Origin: an uncultured Eubacterium sp.
GTDB taxonomy: Bacteria; Bacillota; Clostridia; Oscillospirales; Acutalibacteraceae
Assembly: GCA_905233805.1 (NCBI GenBank)
Contig: CAJOER010000025.1
Coordinates: 1 to 13,984 of the forward strand
Reading direction: 5' to 3'
Length of the DNA stretch: 13,984 bases
A model generated the notes under the pieces. It ran no database searches, was not told where the DNA came from, and saw only the letters and a program-made list of their open reading frames with translations. Position 1 is the first letter of the stretch, and every line of letters starts with the position of its first letter. This document shows positions 6,644-13,421 of the stretch, piece by piece. The translations under genes were made by a program, and so were the position numbers.

Positions 6644-8347
6644 ATGAAGAAAATTGTATTAACTGTATCATTTGTAATTGCATTTGCTTTCGGCTGTGCG
6701 TTATCGGGCAGCGCTCTTGCCGATGCGCCGATTGATATCAGCAGCGCCGAGGTTACAACTGCGTATGAAAGCTATACGTATACGGGCGAAGAAATCTGTC
6801 CTAATGTTAAAGTTAATGTTACATATACCGATAAAAAAGGAAAGGAAAAAACCGTAAAGCTTGTAAGAGATACGGACTTTACCGTTTTGTATTCCGATAA
6901 TACGGACGTCGGTACTGCGTCCATTGAGGTTACCGGTATCGGCGCATACAAGGGAACCGCTTACGGAACGTTTAACATAGATGCAAGAAAGGTTACCGAT
7001 AAGAAATTCAGCGTAAAGCTCAAATCAAATGCAAAAGCGGGTCACGCGCCTAAATTCGCGGTTACATATAACGATAAAAAACTTTCAAAGAATAAGGATT
7101 ATACCATTACCGTAAAAGGTACCGATAAAGCCGGTTACAAAGCAGGAAAAGCGGTAATTAAGGGCAAAGGCAATTTCCGCGGTAAGGTCAGTATCAAATT
7201 CAACGTTTATCCTACAATGGTAAGAGGAATTAAAGCAAAAAACGTTAAACAGAATACTCTTACTCTCAAATGGAAATCAAAGTCCGACGAGGGCGTAAGC
7301 GGATACAAGGTATACAGAGCGGACAACAAGGCGGGAAAGAATAAAAGGCTCATTAAAACCGTAGGCTCAAACAGTGCCTCAATAGGCGACGTTTACAGCG
7401 CTACAAAGCTCTATTTCTTCGTAGTTGCATATAAAACGACCGACGGAAAAACCGTAAAAAGCGATTTAAGTAACGCCTGCATTACCTGCACTAAGCCTAA
7501 ACAGCCTCAGCTTAATTACGTTGTAAAGAAAAAGGATAATAAGATTTATCTTAACTGGAACGGCGTATATAATCCCAGCGGCTATGAGATTAAATATTCG
7601 CTTGACAGAAAGATGAAAAACAACGTTAACGTTGCAAAAGCCAAGGCGTCCAAAAGCGGAAAAACGATTAAAGTTCCCGATAACGGATATGCGTATTTTG
7701 TAAAAATCAGAGCATATAAAACCTACTCGAAAAACGGAAAGAAAAAGACTGTTTACGGTCCGTGGAGCGTAAAAATGTCAAGCATTTTCGGAAGAGTATA
7801 TAAGACGTACACGACAAACTATCCGTACAATCCGAACAGAACTACCAACCTCCGACTTGCCTGCAAGGCAATTGACGGAAAGATTCTCAACCCCGGTGAA
7901 ACCTTCTCATTTAACGGTACGGTAGGCCCGAGAACGGCGGCTAAGGGATACAAACCCGCTACAATATTTACCGGCCCGAATTCTCATGCAAAAGGCGTAG
8001 GCGGCGGAATCTGCCAGGTCGCAAGCACTATGTTCAACGCGGCTCTTCTGGCTAACTTCCCGATAGTTGAACGTCATCAGCACAGCCAGAAGGTTACCTA
8101 CTGTCCCGTAGGACGCGATGCGGCAATATTCTGGGGCTCGGAAAACTTCAGGTTCAAGAATAATCTTCAGTATCCCGTGAAGATAAGAATGTCGTGTAAA
8201 GACGGAAAAGTAACCTGTACTTTTGCGGTAAGCTATAAAATAAAAGCGCCGAAAGTTAATCTTAACGTTTACAGAAACGGAAAGAATTATACTCTTAAAC
8301 GCTCCGTTGACGGTAATGTAAACTACACGGCTCATTCAACATATTAA
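6644..8347 (+). CDS. Secreted VanW-domain protein with Ig-like and fibronectin-like modules
   Basis: Seen: 567 residues. It has a Sec signal peptide (cleavage probably after SALA, residue 26). Two bacterial Ig-like repeats of the YTG...NYxG type follow at about 31-112 and 118-188, then two fibronectin-III-like modules at about 190-283 and 285-378. A VanW domain spans about 384-535, with the diagnostic PNRTTNLRLACKAIDG, LNPGETFSFNGTVGPRT, GVGGGICQVASTMFNAAL and VERHQHS motifs. It is strongly Lys-rich. Known: VanW is named from vancomycin-resistance clusters, but its function is unclear and most VanW proteins are not resistance genes; a peptidoglycan or surface role is usually assumed. The AGGAGG site overlaps the araD stop, so it is the last gene of the arabinose unit as transcribed. 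A functional link to arabinose is not evident. It ends in a strong terminator. Confidence 0.9.
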   Translation: MKKIVLTVSFVIAFAFGCALSGSALADAPIDISSAEVTTAYESYTYTGEEICPNVKVNVTYTDKKGKEKTVKLVRDTDFTVLYSDNTDVGTASIEVTGIGAYKGTAYGTFNIDARKVTDKKFSVKLKSNAKAGHAPKFAVTYNDKKLSKNKDYTITVKGTDKAGYKAGKAVIKGKGNFRGKVSIKFNVYPTMVRGIKAKNVKQNTLTLKWKSKSDEGVSGYKVYRADNKAGKNKRLIKTVGSNSASIGDVYSATKLYFFVVAYKTTDGKTVKSDLSNACITCTKPKQPQLNYVVKKKDNKIYLNWNGVYNPSGYEIKYSLDRKMKNNVNVAKAKASKSGKTIKVPDNGYAYFVKIRAYKTYSKNGKKKTVYGPWSVKMSSIFGRVYKTYTTNYPYNPNRTTNLRLACKAIDGKILNPGETFSFNGTVGPRTAAKGYKPATIFTGPNSHAKGVGGGICQVASTMFNAALLANFPIVERHQHSQKVTYCPVGRDAAIFWGSENFRFKNNLQYPVKIRMSCKDGKVTCTFAVSYKIKAPKVNLNVYRNGKNYTLKRSVDGNVNYTAHSTY

Positions 8348-8351
8348 AATA

Positions 8352-8382
8352 AAAAGCGCTGACAAAAACAGTCAGCGCTTTT
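8352..8382. terminator. Bidirectional terminator between the VanW gene and the XRE regulator
   Basis: A 12-bp perfect stem, AAAAGCGCTGAC (8352-8363) with GTCAGCGCTTTT (8371-8382), around a 7-base loop, continuing into TTATTATT on the plus strand and TTTTTATTTT on the minus strand. It sits 4 bases after the VanW stop and directly abuts the regulator stop codon (8384-8386), serving both convergent genes. Confidence 0.9.
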
Positions 8383-8383
8383 A

Positions 8384-8818
8384 TTATTCGATTTCGTTAC
8401 TGTCAATCATTTTTCTTACTTCGTCAATCAAATCTCTTTTCTGTTCGAGCGTAAGCCGTCTTACATTTAATAGCAAAAGCCTTTCAAAACTGTCAAGCGA
8501 ACTAAGATACTCGCAGGAGTTTTCAAGGTTATACTGATTCTGAGCCTGAAGGGAAAGCGAAGGGGGAGAAGTGTTATTGCCGAGAATGAAATCGCTGCTT
8601 ACGTTGTAAAGCTGGGCAAGTTTAACTATATCGGATGGCTTCGGGCAGCTTCTTTTCGGGTCCTCCCATATTCTGTACGTATTTTCATTAACGTTAATTG
8701 CTTTTGCAACGTCCCTCATTTTCAGGCCGTTCTGTTTACGCAGTATGACAATATTCTTTTTAATACTATTCTTTATTTCATCTGATGAAGGATATATATT
8801 ACCTGACTTTTCATACAT
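8384..8818 (-). CDS. XRE-family (Cro/CI type) transcriptional regulator
   Basis: Seen: 144 residues. A helix-turn-helix domain spans about residues 17-80, with the pattern LRKQNGLKMRDVAKAINVNENTYRIWEDPKR...PSDIVKLAQLYNVSSDFILG, typical of HTH_3/XRE proteins. The WEDPKRSCPKP segment replaces the usual WExGxxxPxx. A serine- and glutamine-rich linker (about 81-105) leads to a C-terminal helical segment of about 40 residues (FERLLLLNVRRLTLEQKRDLIDEVRKMI) that probably dimerises. No membrane segment or peptidase domain. Start: ATG at 8818 with GGCGGTG about 6 bases upstream. It is divergent from the glucosaminidase gene with back-to-back promoters in a 171-base gap, an arrangement that suggests autoregulation and possibly control of the autolysin. 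That target is inference. No phage genes surround it, so a prophage origin is not supported. Confidence 0.88.
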   Translation of the reverse strand: MYEKSGNIYPSSDEIKNSIKKNIVILRKQNGLKMRDVAKAINVNENTYRIWEDPKRSCPKPSDIVKLAQLYNVSSDFILGNNTSPPSLSLQAQNQYNLENSCEYLSSLDSFERLLLLNVRRLTLEQKRDLIDEVRKMIDSNEIE

Positions 8819-8840
8819 ATTATCACCGCCTTTATCTTAC

Positions 8841-8869
8841 ATTATATAAGATTTTTTGATTAAATTCAA
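8841..8869 (-). promoter_or_regulatory. Predicted promoter of the XRE regulator
   Basis: Minus strand: -35 TTGAAT (plus 8864-8869), 17-base spacer, perfect -10 TATAAT (plus 8841-8846). The predicted start near 8834 leaves a leader of about 16 bases. Confidence 0.6.
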
Positions 8870-8874
8870 GCAAT

Positions 8875-8912
8875 TTTGACATTTTTCTGCACTTTTTCCT
8901 CAAAATTTGACA
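8875..8912 (+). repeat. TTTGACA direct repeat in the divergent intergenic region
   Basis: TTTGACA occurs twice in the same orientation, its copies starting 31 bases apart (about 8875-8881 and 8906-8912). The right copy contains the -35 box of the glucosaminidase promoter. Spacing of about three helical turns would fit a regulator site, but the motif also resembles a plain -35 element, so operator function is only a possibility. Confidence 0.3.
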
Positions 8913-8935
8913 AAACGGTTACAAAATGCTATTCT
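8907..8935 (+). promoter_or_regulatory. Predicted promoter of the glucosaminidase gene
   Basis: -35 TTGACA (8907-8912, perfect), 17-base spacer, -10 TATTCT (8930-8935). A perfect TATAAT follows immediately at 8935-8940 but would need a 22-base spacer. The predicted start near 8942 gives a leader of about 48 bases. Confidence 0.55.
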
Positions 8936-8989
8936 ATAATAGTTAATATATAAACTTAATTAAGGCTGAGAGCCGCTATTTAGTTTGCT

Positions 8990-10843
8990 ATGAAAAAGAC
9001 AGTATCTATTTTATTATCATTAATAATGCTTACGATGTCTCTTGCGCCCGCCTTTACGGCGAGTGCGGCTTCATACAGGGAAAAACTAAAAAAAGAAGGG
9101 TTTCCCGAAAGTTATATTGACAGCCTAGTTTCTCTTCACAAAAAGTATCCCGAGTGGGAGTTCAAGGCTTTTAAGACGGGCGTTTCGTTTTCATCCGCTG
9201 TTAGCGGCGAACGTTCTTCCCACAGTAAGCAGATTATTGAAAACAGCTACTCTTCAAAATATTTCTGCTCCTGTTCAAACTGTAAGAAAAACGGAAAGTA
9301 TGTTTACCGTTATTCAGGATGCTATGCCGCGTCCGACTGGGCGGTAAAGCATTTTATGGACCCGAGGAACTGGCTTGACGAAAAGCATATATTCCAGTTT
9401 GAGTCCAATAAATACAGCTCTTCGCATACTCAAAAGGGCGTTGAATCAATTATAAAAAATACCTGGATGAATAACGCTCAGATTCGTTACGTTAACACGA
9501 GCGGAAAAAAGGTGTATTACACCGATTCTTCGGGCAAAAAACTAAAATATTCAAAAGCGATAATGCAGGTCGCCAAGGCAGAGAACGTAAGCGCATACTA
9601 TTTAGCTTCAAGAATAGTAAAAGAGGTCGGAGCAACAACTCCGAAGGTCAGCGGAACCTGCGGAACAAAAAAGCCGTTTACCGGTATTTATAATTATTAC
9701 AGCATAGGCGCAACGAGCGGCGGTATGAGCGGTCTTGAATGGGCGTCGGGTTTTCTTCTTGCAAATAAGAAAACCGTTATGTATTCAAAATACGATTCAA
9801 AAACGGGTAAATGCAGCGGTAAGAAAACAAAAATCAAATCAGGGCAGAGAATGGTCTATATCGGCACTTACGGAAAGAAGTATAAAGTTAAACTCTATTC
9901 CGGAACATATACAACCAACGGCGCTGTCGGATATGTTAATAAGTCTGTACTCAGAACCACGTACTTTAACTACTCGCGTCCGTGGACAAGCCCGTATAAA
10001 TCAATAAAAGGCGGCGCCGAATATCTTTCTGACAAGTATCTGACTTATCAGTATACAACGTATCTTGAAAAGTTTAATCTTAACAAGAGTTCAGGCTCGC
10101 TTTATAATCACGAGTATATGCAAAACGTTGACGCGCCCTCTCACGAAGCGGTGTCAAAGTATAACGCTTATAATAACGCGGGTCAGCTTAGCAAGAAAAA
10201 GATATTCAATATTCCCGTTTTTACAAGTATGCCAGGTGACAGTAAGAAAAAGACTAAGCCGGATACAAAGACCGACGATAACAAAAAGACCTCGTCAAGC
10301 GTCGTAAAGAATCTTAAAGTAAAGGGAACGAGTATTACAAGTATTACGCTTAAATGGAAAAAGGTTTCAAACGCCGATAAATACTATATCTGCGTGAATA
10401 ATCTGACAAAGGGTACAACCTTCGGCAAGACCGTTACCGAAAACAAAGGAAAACTAAACGGACTCACAAAAGGCAACGTTTACAGTATTAAGGTAAGGGC
10501 TTACAGAAACGGTAAATGGCAGAAGTATTCAAAAACCGTTAAAGCAAGGTGCAAACCTCCGAAACAGAAAATTAAAAGCCTCTCTTCACCGGGAAGAGGC
10601 CTTATAAAAACCGTATGGAAAAAGAAAAAAGGCGTTGACGGCTATCAGCTTGTCTATTCAAGGGACAAGGAGTTTAAAAACGTTGTTGCACGGAGAAATA
10701 TAAAAGCCTCCGCCTCGTCATATACGGGCAGAAACTTCACAAAGGGAGTTACATATTACATAAAAGTACGCTCCTATATCAAGTTCAACGGCAAAAAATA
10801 CTACGGTAAATACAGCGACGTCAAAACCGTTAAATCAAAATAA
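8990..10843 (+). CDS. Secreted endo-beta-N-acetylglucosaminidase (autolysin-like) with SH3-like insert and two fibronectin-like modules
   Basis: Seen: 617 residues. A signal peptide is cleaved near TASA|AS (residue 26). The catalytic region runs about 30-390 with family landmarks FPESYIDSLVSLHKKYPEW, MDPRNWLDE...IFQFE, AENVSAYYLASRIVKEVG (likely catalytic Glu212), YNYYSIGA, SPYKSIKGGAEYL, YTTYLEKFN and HEYMQNVDAPSHEA. These are typical of Clostridia N-acetylglucosaminidases related to LytD/GH73. Known role: cleavage of glycan strands of peptidoglycan in wall turnover and cell separation. Two inserts stand out: a Cys cluster at 93-111 (CSCSNC...C) and an SH3b-like stretch at about 278-322 ending GYVNKSVL, both within the catalytic region. 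A Lys/Asp/Thr linker (about 416-436) joins two fibronectin-like modules (about 437-522 and 526-617) resembling those of the VanW protein. No good ribosome site precedes the ATG. It is monocistronic, between its own promoter and terminator. Confidence 0.88.
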   Translation: MKKTVSILLSLIMLTMSLAPAFTASAASYREKLKKEGFPESYIDSLVSLHKKYPEWEFKAFKTGVSFSSAVSGERSSHSKQIIENSYSSKYFCSCSNCKKNGKYVYRYSGCYAASDWAVKHFMDPRNWLDEKHIFQFESNKYSSSHTQKGVESIIKNTWMNNAQIRYVNTSGKKVYYTDSSGKKLKYSKAIMQVAKAENVSAYYLASRIVKEVGATTPKVSGTCGTKKPFTGIYNYYSIGATSGGMSGLEWASGFLLANKKTVMYSKYDSKTGKCSGKKTKIKSGQRMVYIGTYGKKYKVKLYSGTYTTNGAVGYVNKSVLRTTYFNYSRPWTSPYKSIKGGAEYLSDKYLTYQYTTYLEKFNLNKSSGSLYNHEYMQNVDAPSHEAVSKYNAYNNAGQLSKKKIFNIPVFTSMPGDSKKKTKPDTKTDDNKKTSSSVVKNLKVKGTSITSITLKWKKVSNADKYYICVNNLTKGTTFGKTVTENKGKLNGLTKGNVYSIKVRAYRNGKWQKYSKTVKARCKPPKQKIKSLSSPGRGLIKTVWKKKKGVDGYQLVYSRDKEFKNVVARRNIKASASSYTGRNFTKGVTYYIKVRSYIKFNGKKYYGKYSDVKTVKSK

Positions 10844-10871
10844 AAAAGGGCTGTCAATGACAGCCTTTTTT
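10842..10871. terminator. Bidirectional terminator after the glucosaminidase
   Basis: GGCTGTC (10849-10855), loop AAT, GACAGCC (10859-10865), extended by A-tract (10842-10847) and T-tract (10866-10871) pairing. It begins within the glucosaminidase stop codon region and ends 2 bases before the stop of the convergent minus-strand gene, so it serves both. Confidence 0.9.
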
Positions 10872-10873
10872 AT

Positions 10874-11551
10874 TTAGTCTATGTATGCGCCGTCGGTTGT
10901 GCAAATCAGCGCGTGGTCCTTTATTCTGTAAAATTTCTGAAGTCCGGGCATCGGTGCTCCTAGGTCGGATACCGTGAAGTCGCTCTTCGAAATTCTTCTG
11001 AGCTTCGCCCCGTTGCAGCAGACGTAGATATTGTCTTTGTCCGAAGAGAGCGAGGAGGGCAGAATAAAGGTCTTAGCCTCCTTGGCGCCTATTCTGATAT
11101 CAACGCTGAGCCTTGTCTGAAGCGAGTAGCGTATTACGCAGTTTTCCTCTTTGCAGCAGCACCAGATATAATCACCGTCAACCGCAAGAGAGGTAACGGC
11201 CGAACCGTTATATGAAAGCGTATCGTTCCATAAAACCTTTCCGTTTGAATCGAACAGTCCGCACTGACCGTTTGGGAAAATAATAAATACGCTTCTGTCT
11301 TCAAGTATTGCGGCGTCGCACTGAACTACGTTTGCAATAGTTTCGCTTATCTTGCGGTAAGAAGAGCCGAATTTCTTCATAAGGTATGCGCTTTTTGTAA
11401 TTACTTCTTTTTCAAGCGTGTCAACATTTACAATAAAGTAATTAGCTTTATATCCCGAGCCTTCAATGACGGGCTTTTTTTCTACAACAATTACCTTGTT
11501 ATCCGTAAATCTTACAACGTCAACAATTTCTTTATTACTTATTTTTTCCAT
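10874..11551 (-). CDS. Uncharacterised cytoplasmic protein, propeller-like repeats, coupled to rex
   Basis: Not recognised as a named family. Seen: 225 residues with no signal peptide or membrane segment. The protein is almost all beta-like, with roughly four short repeats of the form [hydrophobic strand]-D-x-x-x-[hydrophobic strand]-(D/N)G-x-[strand]. Examples are VFIIFPNGQCGLFDSNGKVLWND (about 88-110), DGDYIWCCCKEENCVIRYS (125-143), DNIYVCCNGAKLRRIS (173-188) and ALICTTDGAYID (214-225). This pattern suggests a partial beta-propeller (WD40/PQQ-like) fold. It is unusually rich in cysteine for a cytoplasmic protein (CCC at 131-133, C138, CC178-179, C97, C78, C217), which could be relevant to redox or metal sensing. 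It starts 3 bases after the rex stop, with AAGGAG within the last rex codons, so translation is coupled to rex. Last gene of the cluster before the terminator. Function unknown. Confidence 0.75.
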   Translation of the reverse strand: MEKISNKEIVDVVRFTDNKVIVVEKKPVIEGSGYKANYFIVNVDTLEKEVITKSAYLMKKFGSSYRKISETIANVVQCDAAILEDRSVFIIFPNGQCGLFDSNGKVLWNDTLSYNGSAVTSLAVDGDYIWCCCKEENCVIRYSLQTRLSVDIRIGAKEAKTFILPSSLSSDKDNIYVCCNGAKLRRISKSDFTVSDLGAPMPGLQKFYRIKDHALICTTDGAYID

Positions 11552-11554
11552 GCC

Positions 11555-12205
11555 TTACTCCTTTCCGCCTTCGTCAGCAAACTTAGTTTCGGTAATGTAG
11601 CTAAGCGTCATAAGCGAGTCGGTAAGATGCACGTTTTCAACAAGCACCTCGGGGTGCGCCATAGCAATATCGTAATTTGAAAAGTTCCAGAAACTCTTTA
11701 TTCCGAGGCGGCAGAGCAGGTCGGTCAGTTCCTTCATATCGTTTGATGGAATGCAGATTACCGCGCAGACGGGGGAATTATCCCTGCAGAAATTTTCAAG
11801 ATAGTCGATATGCCTTACGGGGATACCTCTTATCATTTTTCCTGCAAGTGCTTCGTTTTTATCGAATATTCCTATTAGTTTGAAGCCGCTTTTGCGCTGG
11901 AATATCTTGGAGGCAACTGCCTTGCCGAGGTTGCCTGCGCCGATAAGTACGGTTTTGAGTTCATTATTTACGTAAAGAATTTCGCCGATTTTATCGTAAA
12001 GCTCGGGCACGTTATATCCGTAGCCCTGCTGGCCGAAGCCGCCGAAGCAGTTAAAATCGTGCCTGATTTGCGAGGCGGTAAGCCCCATTCTTTCGGCAAG
12101 CTCTTTTGAACTGATTCTGGAAATTCCGTTTGATTTTAAGTTTTCAAGAAAACGGTAATAACGGGGGAGTCGCTTAATTACAGAAATTGAAATATCTTCT
12201 TTCAT
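11555..12205 (-). CDS. rex: Redox-sensing transcriptional repressor Rex
   Basis: Known role: dimeric cytoplasmic repressor that binds operators of fermentation and respiration genes when NAD+ is high and releases them when NADH rises. Seen: 216 residues, normal length. The N-terminal winged helix (about 8-80) has the family signature ISSKELAERMGLTASQIRHDF and the wing FGGFGQQGYGYNV. The Rossmann domain has VLIGAGNLGKA (glycine motif 89-94) and IGIFDKN with Asp115 at the position that contacts the NAD(H) adenosine ribose. The C-terminal LMTLSYI helix is the domain-swapped arm. Start: ATG at 12205 with GGAG about 9 bases upstream. It lies 20 bases downstream of isocitrate dehydrogenase with no promoter between, so it is co-transcribed with aconitase and isocitrate dehydrogenase. 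No clear Rex operator (TTGTGAA-type palindrome) is visible in the window; the cluster promoter is outside it. Confidence 0.96.
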   Translation of the reverse strand: MKEDISISVIKRLPRYYRFLENLKSNGISRISSKELAERMGLTASQIRHDFNCFGGFGQQGYGYNVPELYDKIGEILYVNNELKTVLIGAGNLGKAVASKIFQRKSGFKLIGIFDKNEALAGKMIRGIPVRHIDYLENFCRDNSPVCAVICIPSNDMKELTDLLCRLGIKSFWNFSNYDIAMAHPEVLVENVHLTDSLMTLSYITETKFADEGGKE

Positions 12206-12225
12206 TTTTCTTCACTCCGTAAATT

Positions 12226-13404
12226 TTATTTGCTCATTGAGGTAATCGTATCCATAACGTAGTCGCCGAATTCCTCGCAGGTGCAGCCCGTATCTCTTCC
12301 CGTTATGGTGAGCTTCTTTTCCTCGAACATACACTTATCAAGCGCCTTTTCAAGCGCCTCGGCCTTATCCTGATAGCCGATGTGTGAAAGAAGCATAACG
12401 GTTGCTCTGAGCATTGAGCACGGGTCTGCGTACTTGCCTCTGCCCTCGGTAATCATACGGGGAGCCGAGCCGTGGATTGCCTCGAACATAGCGTATTTCT
12501 TGCCTATGTTCGCGCTGCCTGCCGTACCTACGCCGCCCTGGAATTCAGCCGCCTCGTCGGTGATAATATCGCCGTAGAGGTTCGGAAGAACGAATACCTT
12601 GAAGTCCTTTCTTCTTGCGGGGTCGATAAGCTTAGCCGTGGTAATATCAATGAACCAGTCGTCGGTAATAATCTCGGGATATTCCTCGCCGACCTTCTTG
12701 GCGATGTTGAGGAATTTTCCGTCCGTGGTCTTAATGATGTTTGCCTTTGTTATAATTGAAACTTTTTCTTTTTTGTTGTTCCTTGCATATTCGTAAGCAA
12801 GGCGCGCGATTCTTTCGCAGCCCTCCTCGCTCGCAACAGTAAAGTCAACCGCGAGGTCGTCTGTAATATTAACGCCGTAGGAGCCGACTGCGTAGCCGCC
12901 CTCGGTATTCTCTCTGAAGAACGTCCAGTCGATGCCCTCCTCGGGAACCTTTACGGGGCGCATATTGGCAAAGAGGTCGAGTGCCTTTCTCATAGCAACG
13001 TTTGCGCTTTCGATGTTCGGCATACCGTCGCCCTGATGCGGGGTAGTGGTCGGGCCTTTAAGAATAACGTGGCACGCCTTGAGTTCTTCAAGTACGTCGT
13101 CGGGGATAGCTTTAAGGCATTTTACTCTGTTTTCAATCGTGAGTCCGTCGATTACCTTGAATTCAACCTTGCCCGAGGCAACCTCGTCTTTAAGCAGGAA
13201 TTCAAGAACTCTCTGGCTCTCTTTTGTGATAATCGGGCCTATGCCGTCGCCGCCGCAGATACCGATTACTATTTTATCAAGATTTTTATAATCCGTGAAT
13301 TCCTTTTCCGCTTTAATTCTTTTTGCTCTTTCAAGCTGGGTTTCCATAAGTCCTCTGAACTTTTCAACCGCCTCGTCAAGGGCTTTCTTTTCAATATCGT
13401 TCAT
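12226..13404 (-). CDS. icd: Isocitrate dehydrogenase (isocitrate/isopropylmalate dehydrogenase family)
   Basis: Known role: oxidative decarboxylation of isocitrate to 2-oxoglutarate, with NAD(P)+ and Mg/Mn. Seen: 392 residues. After an unusual charged N-terminal extension of about 40 residues comes VIGICGGDGIGPIIT. The substrate loop is SANVAMRKALDLFANMRP (Ser133, Asn135, Arg139, Arg149), matching the S-x-N-x3-R-x9-R pattern of isocitrate dehydrogenases rather than the Leu/Leu pattern of LeuB. Next come FRENTEGGY (Arg164, Tyr171), KANI (Lys220) and NLYGDIITDEAAE (metal-site Asp279, Asp283). The cofactor site reads HGSAPRM, neither the Lys-Tyr of NADP enzymes nor the Asp of classical NAD enzymes, so cofactor choice is open. 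Aconitase upstream supports isocitrate as substrate; homoisocitrate or tartrate dehydrogenase are less likely. Start: ATG at 13404 with AAGGAG about 8 bases upstream. Confidence 0.88.
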   Translation of the reverse strand: MNDIEKKALDEAVEKFRGLMETQLERAKRIKAEKEFTDYKNLDKIVIGICGGDGIGPIITKESQRVLEFLLKDEVASGKVEFKVIDGLTIENRVKCLKAIPDDVLEELKACHVILKGPTTTPHQGDGMPNIESANVAMRKALDLFANMRPVKVPEEGIDWTFFRENTEGGYAVGSYGVNITDDLAVDFTVASEEGCERIARLAYEYARNNKKEKVSIITKANIIKTTDGKFLNIAKKVGEEYPEIITDDWFIDITTAKLIDPARRKDFKVFVLPNLYGDIITDEAAEFQGGVGTAGSANIGKKYAMFEAIHGSAPRMITEGRGKYADPCSMLRATVMLLSHIGYQDKAEALEKALDKCMFEEKKLTITGRDTGCTCEEFGDYVMDTITSMSK

Positions 13405-13421
13405 AATTATCTCCTTTTATT

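Noticed and set aside
6644..8347. Vancomycin resistance determinant because of the VanW domain
   Set aside because: No vanH, vanA/B ligase, vanX or VanRS genes nearby; VanW domains are common in susceptible Clostridia.
8961..8975. GGCTGAGA similar to part of a TPP riboswitch
   Set aside because: The leader is only about 48 bases and lacks the other conserved TPP motifs; the gene is not thiamine related.
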